DNA of 64,000 nt from Streptomyces lasiicapitis (GTDB lineage: Bacteria > Actinomycetota > Actinomycetes > Streptomycetales > Streptomycetaceae): positions 62,001-126,000 of the forward strand of contig NZ_BMNG01000018.1 of NCBI RefSeq assembly GCF_014646335.1, in the 5' to 3' direction. Position 1 is the stretch's first letter, and the number at the start of each line of letters is the position of its first letter. This document shows positions 18,089-26,623 of this stretch, one piece after another. A model generated the notes under the pieces. The model did no database searches. It had not been told where the DNA came from and saw nothing but the letters and a program-made list of their open reading frames with translations. Made by a program: the position numbers and the translations under genes.

Positions 18089-19423
18089 ATGACCACGACG
18101 GGGGACAGTGAAACCGCGGCCAGGACCGGGCCGTGGTGGTGGGAGCGGCGGCGCAGTGCCGTCCTTGACGTAGGCCTCGCGCTGGCCTCCGCGGCCGAGT
18201 GCGGCACGGAGGGCGTCCAGTTCGCGGACGACGCGGGGATACAGCCCGCCGTCGGTGTCGCCTTCGGCGTGCTCGCCGGGTCCGCCCTCGTGCTGCGGCG
18301 CCGCTGGCCGATCGCGGTCGTGCTGATCTCCGTCGCGATCACGCCCGCGCGCATGGGCGTCATGATGACAATCGTCGGCCTCTACACCCTCGCCGCCTCC
18401 GAACTGCCGCGCCGCATCATCGGCGCCCTCGCCGGCATGTCCCTCGCGGGCACGCTGATCGTCGCGCTGGTCCGCGCCAACCAGGACATGGCCAACGGCG
18501 ACCTGACGATAGGCGAGGGGTTCATACCGTTCATCGCCATCACCACCTCGCTCGGCGTCACCGCACCGCCCGTCCTCCTCGGTCTGTACGTGGGCCAGCG
18601 CCGCCGCCTCATGGAGTCCCTGCGCGAGCGCGCCGACAGCCTGGAGCGCGAGCTCCAACTGCTCGCCGAGCGCGCCGAGGAGCGCGCCGAGTGGGCCCGC
18701 GGCGAGGAGCGCACCCGCATCGCCCGCGACATGCACGACGTGGTCGCGCACCGCGTGAGCCTGATGGTCGTGCACGCGGCGGCGCTGCAGGCCGTGGCCC
18801 GCAAGGACCCCGAGAAGGCCGTGAAGAACGCCGCCCTGGTCGGCGACATGGGCCGCCAGGCCCTGACCGAGCTGCGCCAGATGCTGGGCGTGCTGCGGGC
18901 CGACGAGAGCCCGCCGAAGCCCGCCCCCGCGCCGGTCCCCGTGCCGCTGGCCGCCGTCGGCGAGGCCGCCGACCGGGCCGCCTCGCGCGCCCGGCCCCCC
19001 GCCGAGCCCGACCTCGCCGAGGGCCCCTGCCTGGCCGAGCTGGACGAGCTGGTGGACCAGTCGCGGACCGCGGGCATGGCCGTGGACCTGTCCGTGGAGG
19101 GCGATACGCGGGAGTACGCGGCCGACGTGGAGGAGACCGCGTACCGCGTCGTCCAGGAAGCCCTCACCAACGTCCACAAGCACGCCGCGGGCGCGAAGAC
19201 CTACGTCCGGCTCGCGCACCGCGACGCCGAGATCGCCATGCAGGTCGAGAACGGCCCGCCCCCGGAGGCGGGCGGCGCCGACGCGGGCCTGCCCAGCGGG
19301 GGCAACGGCCTGGTCGGCATGAAGGAGCGGGTGACGGCCCTCGGCGGGGTCTTCGTGTCCGGTCCGACGGACGCGGGCGGCTTCAGGGTGTCGGCGGTGC
19401 TTCCGGCGGCCGCCGGTCAGTGA
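18089..19423 (+). CDS. Orphan sensor histidine kinase (HisKA_3 family)
   Basis: A 444-residue membrane sensor kinase. The N-terminal half has about five hydrophobic segments. It is followed by a coiled coil and the HisKA_3 dimerisation motif RTRIARDMHDVVAHRVSLMV, with the phospho-acceptor His near residue 217. A HATPase domain follows (VVQEALTNVHKHA, then GNGLVGMKERV). No response regulator gene is next to it. ATG 18089 has GGAAGG, and TACGCT seven bases upstream of the start could be the -10 of a leaderless transcript. Confidence 0.92.
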   Translation: MTTTGDSETAARTGPWWWERRRSAVLDVGLALASAAECGTEGVQFADDAGIQPAVGVAFGVLAGSALVLRRRWPIAVVLISVAITPARMGVMMTIVGLYTLAASELPRRIIGALAGMSLAGTLIVALVRANQDMANGDLTIGEGFIPFIAITTSLGVTAPPVLLGLYVGQRRRLMESLRERADSLERELQLLAERAEERAEWARGEERTRIARDMHDVVAHRVSLMVVHAAALQAVARKDPEKAVKNAALVGDMGRQALTELRQMLGVLRADESPPKPAPAPVPVPLAAVGEAADRAASRARPPAEPDLAEGPCLAELDELVDQSRTAGMAVDLSVEGDTREYAADVEETAYRVVQEALTNVHKHAAGAKTYVRLAHRDAEIAMQVENGPPPEAGGADAGLPSGGNGLVGMKERVTALGGVFVSGPTDAGGFRVSAVLPAAAGQ

Positions 19424-19474
19424 TCTTCCTCATAGGGGAGTTGGCCGAGTCCGTACGCCTGCGTGGCCGACGTC

Positions 19475-19509
19475 GTACGGGTCCTCTTACGGGTCCTCGT
19501 ACGGGCACG
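19475..19509. repeat. 12-bp direct repeats, TACGGGTCCTC type
   Basis: TACGGGTCCTCT, TACGGGTCCTCG and a partial TACGGGCAC lie in tandem between the kinase stop and the SUKH-3 stop. They may reflect slippage in a convergent spacer. Confidence 0.6.
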
Positions 19510-19513
19510 GGTC

Positions 19514-20002
19514 TCAGACCGTCGTCAGCCGCACCGGCTGTGTGCCCGCGACCAGCGTGGTGAGGGCCTGGTCGATGTGCTGGCCCAGGAACCAGTCGCC
19601 GCTGTGGTCGAGGCTGTAGACCCGGCCCTCCACGTCCATGGCGAGCAGCGCCTGCGTCTGTGTCTCCTCGCCCAGCGGACAGACCTCCGTGCCGAGCGCG
19701 CGCCCCAGGTCGCCGAGGGTGCGGGCCAGGTGGAGCCCGTACATCGGATCGAGGTGCAGGGTCGCCGGGGCTATCTGGCGGCCGGGCCCCTGCGGCGTGA
19801 TGTGCAGCCCGCCGAACTCCGCCCAGGCCTCCACGGCGGCCGGGAACACGGCGTGCTCGTGGCCCGCGGGCGAGGTGTGGCGGCGCAGGACGTCGGCCCA
19901 GATCTCGGCCTGCTTGATGTCCCAGCGGCCCGGCACCCAGCCGGCGGTGCGCAGGGCGGCGTCGACGGGCACGGGGAAGCGGGTGGAGTTCTCGGTGTGC
20001 AT
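19514..20002 (-). CDS. SUKH-3-type immunity protein
   Basis: A 162-residue cytosolic protein. Its pattern (an initial helix with RTAGWVPGR, then FPAAVEAWAEFGGLHI, HLDPMYGL, LGTEVCPLGEE and LLAMDVEGRVYSLDHSGDWFLG) matches the SUKH-3 branch of the SMI1/KNR4 superfamily. These are known as antidote proteins in polymorphic toxin systems. It lies 89 bp downstream of, and on the same strand as, the deaminase-domain gene, so it is the probable partner antidote. ATG 20002. Confidence 0.85.
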   Translation of the reverse strand: MHTENSTRFPVPVDAALRTAGWVPGRWDIKQAEIWADVLRRHTSPAGHEHAVFPAAVEAWAEFGGLHITPQGPGRQIAPATLHLDPMYGLHLARTLGDLGRALGTEVCPLGEETQTQALLAMDVEGRVYSLDHSGDWFLGQHIDQALTTLVAGTQPVRLTTV

Positions 20003-20091
20003 GGCTCGGCCCTCGTGGTGCGGGTGCGGGTGCGGATGGCGGCGGCCGGCGTGTGGGGCGCCGGGGGTCGTCAGGCGGCGGGCGGCCCGCG

Positions 20092-20709
20092 TCACGCGTC
20101 GGTCGCGGTCGGGTCGACGACGCGGACGCCGAAGTGCGCGGTGAGGGCGGTGCACGAGCGGCACGGGCGGGCGAAGGCGCCGTGCAGGGGGTCGCCGGCC
20201 TCGCGGATGCGGCGGGTGGTGAGCTTGGCGTGCTTGAGGGCCTTGCGGGCCTCGCCGCTGGTCATCGGCTTGCGGGAGGCCCGTTTGGAACGGCTCGCGT
20301 CGGCCGTCGCGAGGTGCCGGGAGATGAGGACGGCCTCCGCGCAGCGCCCCGTGAAGCGCTCGCGCTGGCCGCTCGTGAGGGTGTCGAGGAAGTCCTGTAC
20401 GAGCGGGTGCAGATCCGGGGGATCCTCGCCGCGCCTCGGGGTGCCCGTCAGGGTGGTGCCGCGGACCGAGAGCGCGGCCGCCACGGTGGGCAGGATGCCG
20501 TCGCGCCGGTGGCGCAGGACGGGGGCGTCGGCGGGCGTGCTGCTCCAGCCGACCCGGGGGTCGCCGGTGACCCGGGGGTCTCCGGGGTCGGCTGTGGCGG
20601 TGCGGCCGGTCCCCGGGCCAGCGGCTGCGCCGGCTGCTCCGTGGGTCGTTCCGTGGCCGGTGGCGGGTGTGCCGGCCGGGCCGGCCATGCCGGTTGGTGC
20701 CGTGTGCAT
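20092..20709 (-). CDS. YwqJ-type nucleic-acid deaminase-domain protein
   Basis: A 205-residue protein with a 60-residue Gly/Ala/Pro/Thr-rich N terminus. A C-terminal deaminase fold follows: the first zinc ligand/acid pair is in GRCAEAVLISRHL (Cys replacing His, as in the YwqJ clade) and the second in ARPCRSCTALTAHFGV. YwqJ-type domains are toxin tips in secreted polymorphic toxins. Here the domain stands alone without signal peptide, LXG or WXG leader. ATG 20709 has GGAGGG. The SUKH-3 gene follows. Confidence 0.82.
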   Translation of the reverse strand: MHTAPTGMAGPAGTPATGHGTTHGAAGAAAGPGTGRTATADPGDPRVTGDPRVGWSSTPADAPVLRHRRDGILPTVAAALSVRGTTLTGTPRRGEDPPDLHPLVQDFLDTLTSGQRERFTGRCAEAVLISRHLATADASRSKRASRKPMTSGEARKALKHAKLTTRRIREAGDPLHGAFARPCRSCTALTAHFGVRVVDPTATDA

Positions 20710-20956
20710 GTGGTGTTTCCCTCCCCGTGCCCGCGGTGTCAGCCGCTGGTGCCACGCCCCCGCGTTGCGGGAACAGACTGCCAAATGGGGCGCGCGGTGC
20801 GGAAGCTGGGGCTCTGCGACACGCCTGGGTTTCGTCTCTCGGTGACGGGCCCGTGGCGGGTGGTCACGGAATCGGAGGCCCGGTGACCGGTGTCGTCCTT
20901 ACGCATAGGCTGTCGCTGTCCGTGAACCTCACACAGTGCCGCAGGGGGCAACCGCC
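20710..20956. promoter_or_regulatory. Divergent promoter region of the toxin/immunity locus
   Basis: This 247-bp spacer drives two oppositely oriented gene pairs. CATAGGCT (about 20904-20911) is a plausible -10 for the plus-strand genes. I saw no strong palindrome. Confidence 0.45.
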
Positions 20957-21937
20957 ATGACGACAGGTCGGCTCGGGGAGCAAGCCGCCCCACCGAACGC
21001 GGCCTATGCCGGGCAGGTCGTGCACTTCCCGGATCCGGTCCGCGCCGCCCGCCACCCCAGAGGCGTGCGAGTGGACGGCGACGGCTACCCGGACTTCTCG
21101 CCGTACGCGCGCGCGGCGGCCGAGATCGCCGAGCCTCCGGAGGGCTTCGGCGTGGACGAGCTGCGCCTCACGGACTACGTCTCGGCGAACGCGGCCCTCG
21201 CGGCCACCGGCCACGAGCTGTGGGACACGATCCCCGCCGTGGCGACCCCGCACGGCTGGACCTGGCACCACGTACCGAACAGCCGCCGGCTCGACCTGGT
21301 CCCCGTCGAGGTCAAGGCCCTGCTGCGGCACCACGGCGGAATCGCGACCGCGCCCGTCGACCAGAACAAGCGCGGCACCCGCCCGCTGCAGGAGACCCGC
21401 CCCGCGCACCTGTCCCTGCCCAAGGCGTCGGTCGCCGTCACCGAGGGCCAGATCGCGGGCGTCGAGGAGGACCTCGGCTACCGCCTGCCCGGCGCCTACC
21501 GCTCCTTCCTCAAGGTCGCGGGCGGCTGCGCCCCGGTCGGCACGGCCCTCGACGCGGAGCTCGGCCTCCTCATCGACCAGCCGTTCTTCACGGTCCGCGA
21601 CGAGGCCGCCGTCAACGACATCGTGTACGTCAACAAGTGCCTGCGCGACCACCTCACCAAGGACTACCTGGCGGTGGGCTTCGTGCAGGGCGGTCTGCTC
21701 GCCGTGAAGGTCAAGGGCGACCGGATCGGCTCGGTGTGGTTCTGCGCGTACGACGACGCGCGGGACGTGGACGCCTCCTGGGCCCCGGCCGAGCGTGTGC
21801 AGCGGCTGCTGCTGCCGTGCGGCGACGACTTCGACGCCTTCCTCTCCCGGCTCGCGGGCAATCCGCCCGAGCTGGAGACGGTGGCGAACCTGATGGTGGA
21901 CGGCGGCTTCGCGCGCGCCGTCCCGGTGGGGGAGTGA
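20957..21937 (+). CDS. WHH-type HNH nuclease fused to SMI1/SUKH immunity domain
   Basis: A 326-residue protein with two toxin-system domains in one chain. Residues about 50-135 end in GWTWHHVPNSRRLDLVPVEV followed by KALLRHHGG, the conserved WHH pattern of a treble-clef (HNH/EndoVII) nuclease. Residues about 165-310 read VTEGQIAGVEEDLGYRLPGA YRSFL KVAGG onwards to a VWFCAYDD strand, the SMI1/KNR4 (SUKH) fold. A nuclease and its likely antidote fold on one polypeptide is unusual. There is no signal peptide. ATG 20957 is chosen over GTG 20936. It overlaps the next gene by 4 bp. Confidence 0.75.
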   Translation: MTTGRLGEQAAPPNAAYAGQVVHFPDPVRAARHPRGVRVDGDGYPDFSPYARAAAEIAEPPEGFGVDELRLTDYVSANAALAATGHELWDTIPAVATPHGWTWHHVPNSRRLDLVPVEVKALLRHHGGIATAPVDQNKRGTRPLQETRPAHLSLPKASVAVTEGQIAGVEEDLGYRLPGAYRSFLKVAGGCAPVGTALDAELGLLIDQPFFTVRDEAAVNDIVYVNKCLRDHLTKDYLAVGFVQGGLLAVKVKGDRIGSVWFCAYDDARDVDASWAPAERVQRLLLPCGDDFDAFLSRLAGNPPELETVANLMVDGGFARAVPVGE

Positions 21938-24900
21938 GCGATCCGATGGTGACCTTCGCGCAGGCGCAGGAGCGCGCCGAGGAATGGATCAACGGTGACG
22001 TGCCCGGACCCGGACACCGCGAGGTGCGGGTGCGGGAGTTCGAGCTCGGCTTCGTCGTGTGGGCGGAGGACCGCGAGGGCGGTCCCCGTTCGGACGGCGG
22101 CCACCAGCGGCTCGTCATCGCCCGCGACAGCGGCGAGGCCACGCTGTGGCCCGCCCTGCCGGTCGGCGAGGTGATCCGGCGGTACGAGGAGGAGTACGGC
22201 GTGCCTGACGCGGCACCCGAACCGGCTCCCGCCGCGCCCCGGCGCATGGACCTGAACCAGACGTCGTTCCTGCTCAGCCCGCCGGAGTGGCTGCAGGAGG
22301 CGGCGGACAAGCTGGGGATTCCGGATCGCCGGAACTCCGCGGCGTCTGCCGCGTCTGGTGCATCTGGTATGCCCGATACGTCCGGTGGGTCCGGGCCGTC
22401 GGTCCCGCCCGGCCCGTCCGACTCCTTTGCCCCGGCAGCCTCCGCCGCCCCGTCCGCACCCGAACCGGCGTCGGCGTCCCCGGTGCCCGCGGCGCCCGTC
22501 GCGCCCGGTGGCGGTACGCCGTGGCCCTCGGCCGGTGCGCCCGGTGGCGAGCACGGCTCCGGTGCCGGTACGGGCGGGGCCGCTGTGCCCGCTTCCGCGA
22601 CGCCCTGGGCCGGTACCGACACGAACACGGGCGCCGACGACGAGGACGTCGCGGTGCCGCTGCCCGCGACCGTGTTCTCGCCGCCGCTGGTGGCCCCCGG
22701 CCGCGAAGGTGACGACGAGGTGCTGCCCCCGGTGTCGCCGGAGGCCAAGACCGCGCTGATGTCGGGCGGCAGCCAGCTCCCGAAGACGGCCCTCGCGCCC
22801 GCCCTCGACGATCCGCAGGCGGGTGCGCCGGGCGCGGGCCCGAACCTGCCGCCGCCTTCCGGTGCCGCCGCCGGTGGCCCGAACCTGCCTCCGCCGCCCG
22901 CGGGTTCCGCGGTGGGCGGTCCTGATCTGCCGCCGCCTTCGGGTGCTCCGGCGGGCGGTCCGAACATGCCGCCGCCTTCGGGTGCCCCTGCGGGTGGCCC
23001 GAACCTGCCGCCGCCTGCCGGTTCCGCGGTGGGTGGGCCTGGCCTGCCGCCGCCTGCCGGTGGTCCGGTCGGTGGCGCCAACATGCCTCCGCCGCCTGGC
23101 GGTTCGGCTGCCGGTGGCCCCAACGTGCCGCCGCCGTACGCGGGCTCGGGTGCCGGTGGCTCCGACTTCCCGCCGCCGCCCGCCGGTTCCTCGGCCGGTG
23201 GTGCCGGGCTGCCTCCGCTGCCCGACGGCTACTCCGCGGGCGGGTCCGACCTGCCGCAGACTTCGGGTGGTCCGGTCGGCGGCCCGAACACGCCTCCGCC
23301 CGCCGGTTCGTCCGGCGGCTCCTACGCGTTCCCGCCGCCCGGCGGTTCCGGCGCCCCGTCCACGTACGGGTATCCGCAGGGCCCTGACGCGTCCGGCGCC
23401 GTTTCGCCCGGTGCCGCGGACATCGCCGACGCCGCGACCAGCAAGGCGCAGGGCCCGCCGCCCGGCGCTCCCCGCGGTGGCAGCGCGACCACACCGCCGC
23501 CGCCGAGCGTCCCGGGCACGCCCGGCGCGGGGGCCACGCCTCCGCCGGCCGCTCCCGGCGCGCCCGCGGGTGCGTACGTGCCGACGCAGATGATGTCGCC
23601 GCTCGGCCCCGAGGGGCAGCCTCCCGGCGGGGGCGCGACGCCTCCTCCGGCCGGGGCGGGTGCGCCTGGCGCGCCTGCGGCTCCCGGTGTGCCCGCAGCT
23701 TCCGGTGCTCCCGGTGCCCCGCAGCCTCCTGGCGCTCCCGGTGCTCCGGGCACGCCTCCCGGCGGCGTGCACCACGCGGCGACGATGCTGGCGGACCCGA
23801 GCCTGGGCGGCGGCCTGAAGCCTCCGGGTGCCCCGGGTGCTCCCCAGCCTCCCGGTCCGCCCGGAGCCCCCGGTGCTCCTGGCGCCCCGCAGCCTTCTGG
23901 CGCTCCCGGTGCTCCGGGCACGCCTCCCGGCGGCGTGCACCACGCGGCGACGATGCTGGCGGACCCGAGCCTCGGCGGCGGCCTGAAGCCCCCGGGTGCT
24001 CCCGGTGCTCCCCAGCCTCCCGGCCCGCCCGGAGCCCCCGGCACCCCCGGAGCCCCGCAGCCCCCCGCTGCCCCAGGCGCACCTGGTGCCCCCGGCGCCC
24101 CGGGCGGCAACGTCCACCACGCCGCCACCATGCTCGCGGGCCCGGCCGTCGGCGGCCCCGGCGCACCCATGCCTCCGGGTGCACCCGGCGCACCCGGAAC
24201 CCCGGGCGCCCCCGGCATGCCCCCGCCCGCCCAGGGCGCGGCCCCCGGCATGGGCCCCGGCCCAGGCATGGCACCGCCCCCCGGCCCAGGCATGGCACCG
24301 GCCCCGGGCATGGCCCCCGCCCCCGGCCAGCCGTACGGCTACCCGCACCCCACCGGCCAGCCCACCGTCGGCCCCGGCTACCAGGCCGTGTTGCGCTACC
24401 GCGCGCCCGACGGCTCCGAGCAGCAGCTCATCCGGCGGTCCGCGCCGGGTACGCCGCACCCGGAGTGGCAGATCTTCCATGAGCTGCGCGGCATGAACAT
24501 CCCGCCGGACCAGGTCCTTGAGCTGCACACCGAGCTGGAGTCCTGTGATCTGCCGGGCGCGTACTGCGCGCGGATGATCCGGGAGACCTGGCCGCAGGCG
24601 CGCATCGCCTCGATCGCGCCGTACGGCAAGGATCACGCCTCGCGGCAGCAGGGCATGCAGCAACTGCTCGCGCACCAGGGCGAGCTGCACCAGGTCGCGG
24701 ACGGCCCCGCGCGCCTCGCGCCGGTGCGCGCGCCGATGCAGCAGGTGCCGCCCGCGCCCGCGCTTCCGCCGGAGGGCGTGGCGCAGGAACTCGCGGGGGC
24801 GTTCGGCCCCGGTGTGTTCCGGTTCGACCAGCGTGCGGTGTCCCGTCAGGGCGTGCCGGACGTGGTGGCACACACGCTTGTCGTCGCGGGTCTGCCCGTC

Positions 24901-25332
24901 GACTTCGGCCCGTTCTTCTGGGCGCAGGCCCAGCCGGGGCGGCCGGTGCCGACGCTCGCGGAGATGGCCCAGGAGCGGGGCGTGCAGCCCGCGTCGGACG
25001 CCGGTTCGTACCTCGTCATGGGCAGCGACTTCGGGCGCGCGATCTGTGTCCAGTACGGCACGGCGAACATCGTCGCCGTCCCCGTCGAGGCAGGACCCGG
25101 CGGCGCCCCCGTGCCGCCGCAGTTCGTGAACACGGGCCTGCTCGAGTTCGCCCGCTGCCTGGGCCTGCTCGGCCGCATGTGGCGCCTTCGCTACGGGCTC
25201 AACCAGGAGCAGGCGGGCCGCTGGACCGTCGACTTCCAGACGCAGCTCGCCGCGCTCGACCCGGCCGCGCTCGCGTCGCCGGAGAGCTGGTGGTCGGTGC
25301 TGCTCGAGCAGATGTGGGACGGACTGCTGTAG
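21934..25332 (+). CDS. Giant Imm35-like / Pro-rich linker / deaminase-like / SUKH-4 fusion protein
   Basis: An 1132-residue protein. Residues about 5-85 (FAQAQERAEEWING then EVRVREFELGFVVWAEDR) resemble Imm35. Residues about 100-810 are a Pro/Gly/Ala-rich linker with many GGPNLPPPxGxxAGG-like and GAPGAPQPPGAPG repeats and three copies of VHHAATMLA. A deaminase-like module follows (LELHTELESCDLPGAYC, about 860-880), then a SUKH-4-like domain (about 940-1130). It therefore mixes two antidote-type domains with a toxin-type domain. GTG 21934 gives a GTGA overlap with the previous gene; ATG 21946 is possible. Confidence 0.75.
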   Translation: MSDPMVTFAQAQERAEEWINGDVPGPGHREVRVREFELGFVVWAEDREGGPRSDGGHQRLVIARDSGEATLWPALPVGEVIRRYEEEYGVPDAAPEPAPAAPRRMDLNQTSFLLSPPEWLQEAADKLGIPDRRNSAASAASGASGMPDTSGGSGPSVPPGPSDSFAPAASAAPSAPEPASASPVPAAPVAPGGGTPWPSAGAPGGEHGSGAGTGGAAVPASATPWAGTDTNTGADDEDVAVPLPATVFSPPLVAPGREGDDEVLPPVSPEAKTALMSGGSQLPKTALAPALDDPQAGAPGAGPNLPPPSGAAAGGPNLPPPPAGSAVGGPDLPPPSGAPAGGPNMPPPSGAPAGGPNLPPPAGSAVGGPGLPPPAGGPVGGANMPPPPGGSAAGGPNVPPPYAGSGAGGSDFPPPPAGSSAGGAGLPPLPDGYSAGGSDLPQTSGGPVGGPNTPPPAGSSGGSYAFPPPGGSGAPSTYGYPQGPDASGAVSPGAADIADAATSKAQGPPPGAPRGGSATTPPPPSVPGTPGAGATPPPAAPGAPAGAYVPTQMMSPLGPEGQPPGGGATPPPAGAGAPGAPAAPGVPAASGAPGAPQPPGAPGAPGTPPGGVHHAATMLADPSLGGGLKPPGAPGAPQPPGPPGAPGAPGAPQPSGAPGAPGTPPGGVHHAATMLADPSLGGGLKPPGAPGAPQPPGPPGAPGTPGAPQPPAAPGAPGAPGAPGGNVHHAATMLAGPAVGGPGAPMPPGAPGAPGTPGAPGMPPPAQGAAPGMGPGPGMAPPPGPGMAPAPGMAPAPGQPYGYPHPTGQPTVGPGYQAVLRYRAPDGSEQQLIRRSAPGTPHPEWQIFHELRGMNIPPDQVLELHTELESCDLPGAYCARMIRETWPQARIASIAPYGKDHASRQQGMQQLLAHQGELHQVADGPARLAPVRAPMQQVPPAPALPPEGVAQELAGAFGPGVFRFDQRAVSRQGVPDVVAHTLVVAGLPVDFGPFFWAQAQPGRPVPTLAEMAQERGVQPASDAGSYLVMGSDFGRAICVQYGTANIVAVPVEAGPGGAPVPPQFVNTGLLEFARCLGLLGRMWRLRYGLNQEQAGRWTVDFQTQLAALDPAALASPESWWSVLLEQMWDGLL
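23709..24050 (+). repeat. 168-bp near-identical tandem repeat inside the linker
   Basis: The segment with CGGCGTGCACCACGCGGCGA at 23763 recurs at 23931, an offset of 168 bp (56 codons), with almost no change over the unit. A diverged third copy begins near 24106. The repeat is in frame and lengthens the disordered linker, so copy number is likely to vary between strains. Confidence 0.8.
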
Positions 25333-25353
25333 CACCGAACAGCCTGGCCCTGC

Positions 25354-25388
25354 GAGGCGCCCGACCCGGGTGACGGGTCGGGCGCCTC
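25354..25388 (+). terminator. Terminator after the giant fusion gene
   Basis: GAGGCGCCCGACCC pairs perfectly with GGGTCGGGCGCCTC around a 7-nt loop, 22 bp after the stop codon. The rest of the spacer to 25647 holds no gene I accept and presumably the promoter of the next gene. Confidence 0.85.
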
Positions 25389-25647
25389 CGTCGTGTGCGC
25401 TCGCGTACGCGGCCGCCGCCATGTGTGCGCGGTCGGCCCCGCGGGGCCCGATCAGGCCTTCGACGTACGCCGGAACGACAACACGATTCCGACTTCTGCC
25501 ATTAATTGACGCATCCTTGAGCGGATGGCTTGGGCGGAGTGTCGCGTTATGACCACTTCCGCTTGATCCATCAAGATGTGCGCCAATCGCGTTGTACGCG
25601 GTCGGCGCGACGGCGAGAGTCTGTGTGGGCGAAAGAGGGGATCAAGG

Positions 25648-26586
25648 ATGAGCGGCAGCGGTGTGTCGGTGTCACCTCATGGCTTCGTCGCCGTGCGCGG
25701 GCGCGGTTACCGTCCCGGGCAGGTGGACGCGTACGCGGACGCGCTCTCCAGAGACCGCGACGCGGCCTGGGAGCGGGCCGCCCGCCTCACGGTCCTCGCG
25801 CGGGACATGGGCGTCGAGGCCGACCGGATGCGCGAGGCCGTCGCGCGGCTCGCTCCGCAGACGTACGAGAGGCTCGGGCAACGCGCGCAGTACCTGCTCG
25901 CGCTGACCGAGGAAGAGGTCGCGGCCGTGCGCGAGGAGGCCGCGGCCGCCGTGCGCCGGACCGAGGAGAGCGCCGAGGCCTCGGCGGCCGCGGCGCGGGA
26001 CTCCGCGACGGCGTACGCCGAGAGCGTGTGCGGCGAGGCGGAGGAGCGGGCGCGGCAGCGGCTGCTCGCGGACCGCGCCACCGCGGACGAGGCGCGGGTC
26101 GCCGCGCGCACGGACGTCAAGGAGTGGCGCGGCGAGGCGCTGGCCGCGCTGCGCGAGATGCGGCAGCGGACCAGCGGGCTCCTCGCCGAGCTGGAGAAGG
26201 ACCACACCGAGCGCTGGGAGGCCGCCGAGCGGGAGATCGCCGAGCGCGAGGCCGAGGCCGAGGCGCACGAGGCGTCCCTGGTCGAGGCCGCCGAGGCCCG
26301 CCTCGCCGAGGCCGAGCGCGCCCACTCCCAGACCCAGGAGGCCGCGCGGCACGGCCAGGAGGACGCGCAGGCGCGCGCCGCCGACATCCTCGCGCGGGCG
26401 CGCATGCGGGAGGAGCGGGTGGGGCGTGAGACGGAGCGGATCCTGCGGGAGCACGGGGAGCGGTGGGACGAGGTCCGGGCGCACATGGACCATGTGCGGA
26501 GCAGCCTGGCCGCGTTGACCGGCCGGGGGCCTGACGGGGAGGGCCCCGGCACCGTGCCCGGCCCTGCGTCCGGCGGAGGGTCCTGA
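25648..26586 (+). CDS. DivIVA-like coiled-coil protein
   Basis: A 312-residue, highly charged protein. An N-terminal segment (GFVAVRGRGYRPGQVDAYADAL) resembles the DivIVA/wag31 membrane-targeting region. It is followed by roughly 230 residues of near-continuous Ala/Glu/Arg coiled coil and a short Gly/Pro tail. Proteins of this shape act as cytoskeletal or polar scaffolds in actinobacteria; the role here is inferred. ATG 25648 has GAGGGG upstream. The gene is monocistronic and convergent with the symporter gene. Confidence 0.78.
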   Translation: MSGSGVSVSPHGFVAVRGRGYRPGQVDAYADALSRDRDAAWERAARLTVLARDMGVEADRMREAVARLAPQTYERLGQRAQYLLALTEEEVAAVREEAAAAVRRTEESAEASAAAARDSATAYAESVCGEAEERARQRLLADRATADEARVAARTDVKEWRGEALAALREMRQRTSGLLAELEKDHTERWEAAEREIAEREAEAEAHEASLVEAAEARLAEAERAHSQTQEAARHGQEDAQARAADILARARMREERVGRETERILREHGERWDEVRAHMDHVRSSLAALTGRGPDGEGPGTVPGPASGGGS

Positions 26587-26623
26587 CGGTCTCGTCCCGG
26601 GCTGCGGCCCGGTTGCCTCAGTC

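Noticed and set aside
23700..24150. CRISPR-like periodic repeats
   Set aside because: The repeats are in-frame coding repeats of a Pro/Gly linker with no constant-length unique spacers, and no cas genes are present.
21664..25422. A 1252-codon antisense open frame and other long frames across the Pro/Gly-rich gene
   Set aside because: The repeat-rich CCG/GGT codons leave all frames open. Only the plus-strand frame has folded domains at both ends and a coupled start.
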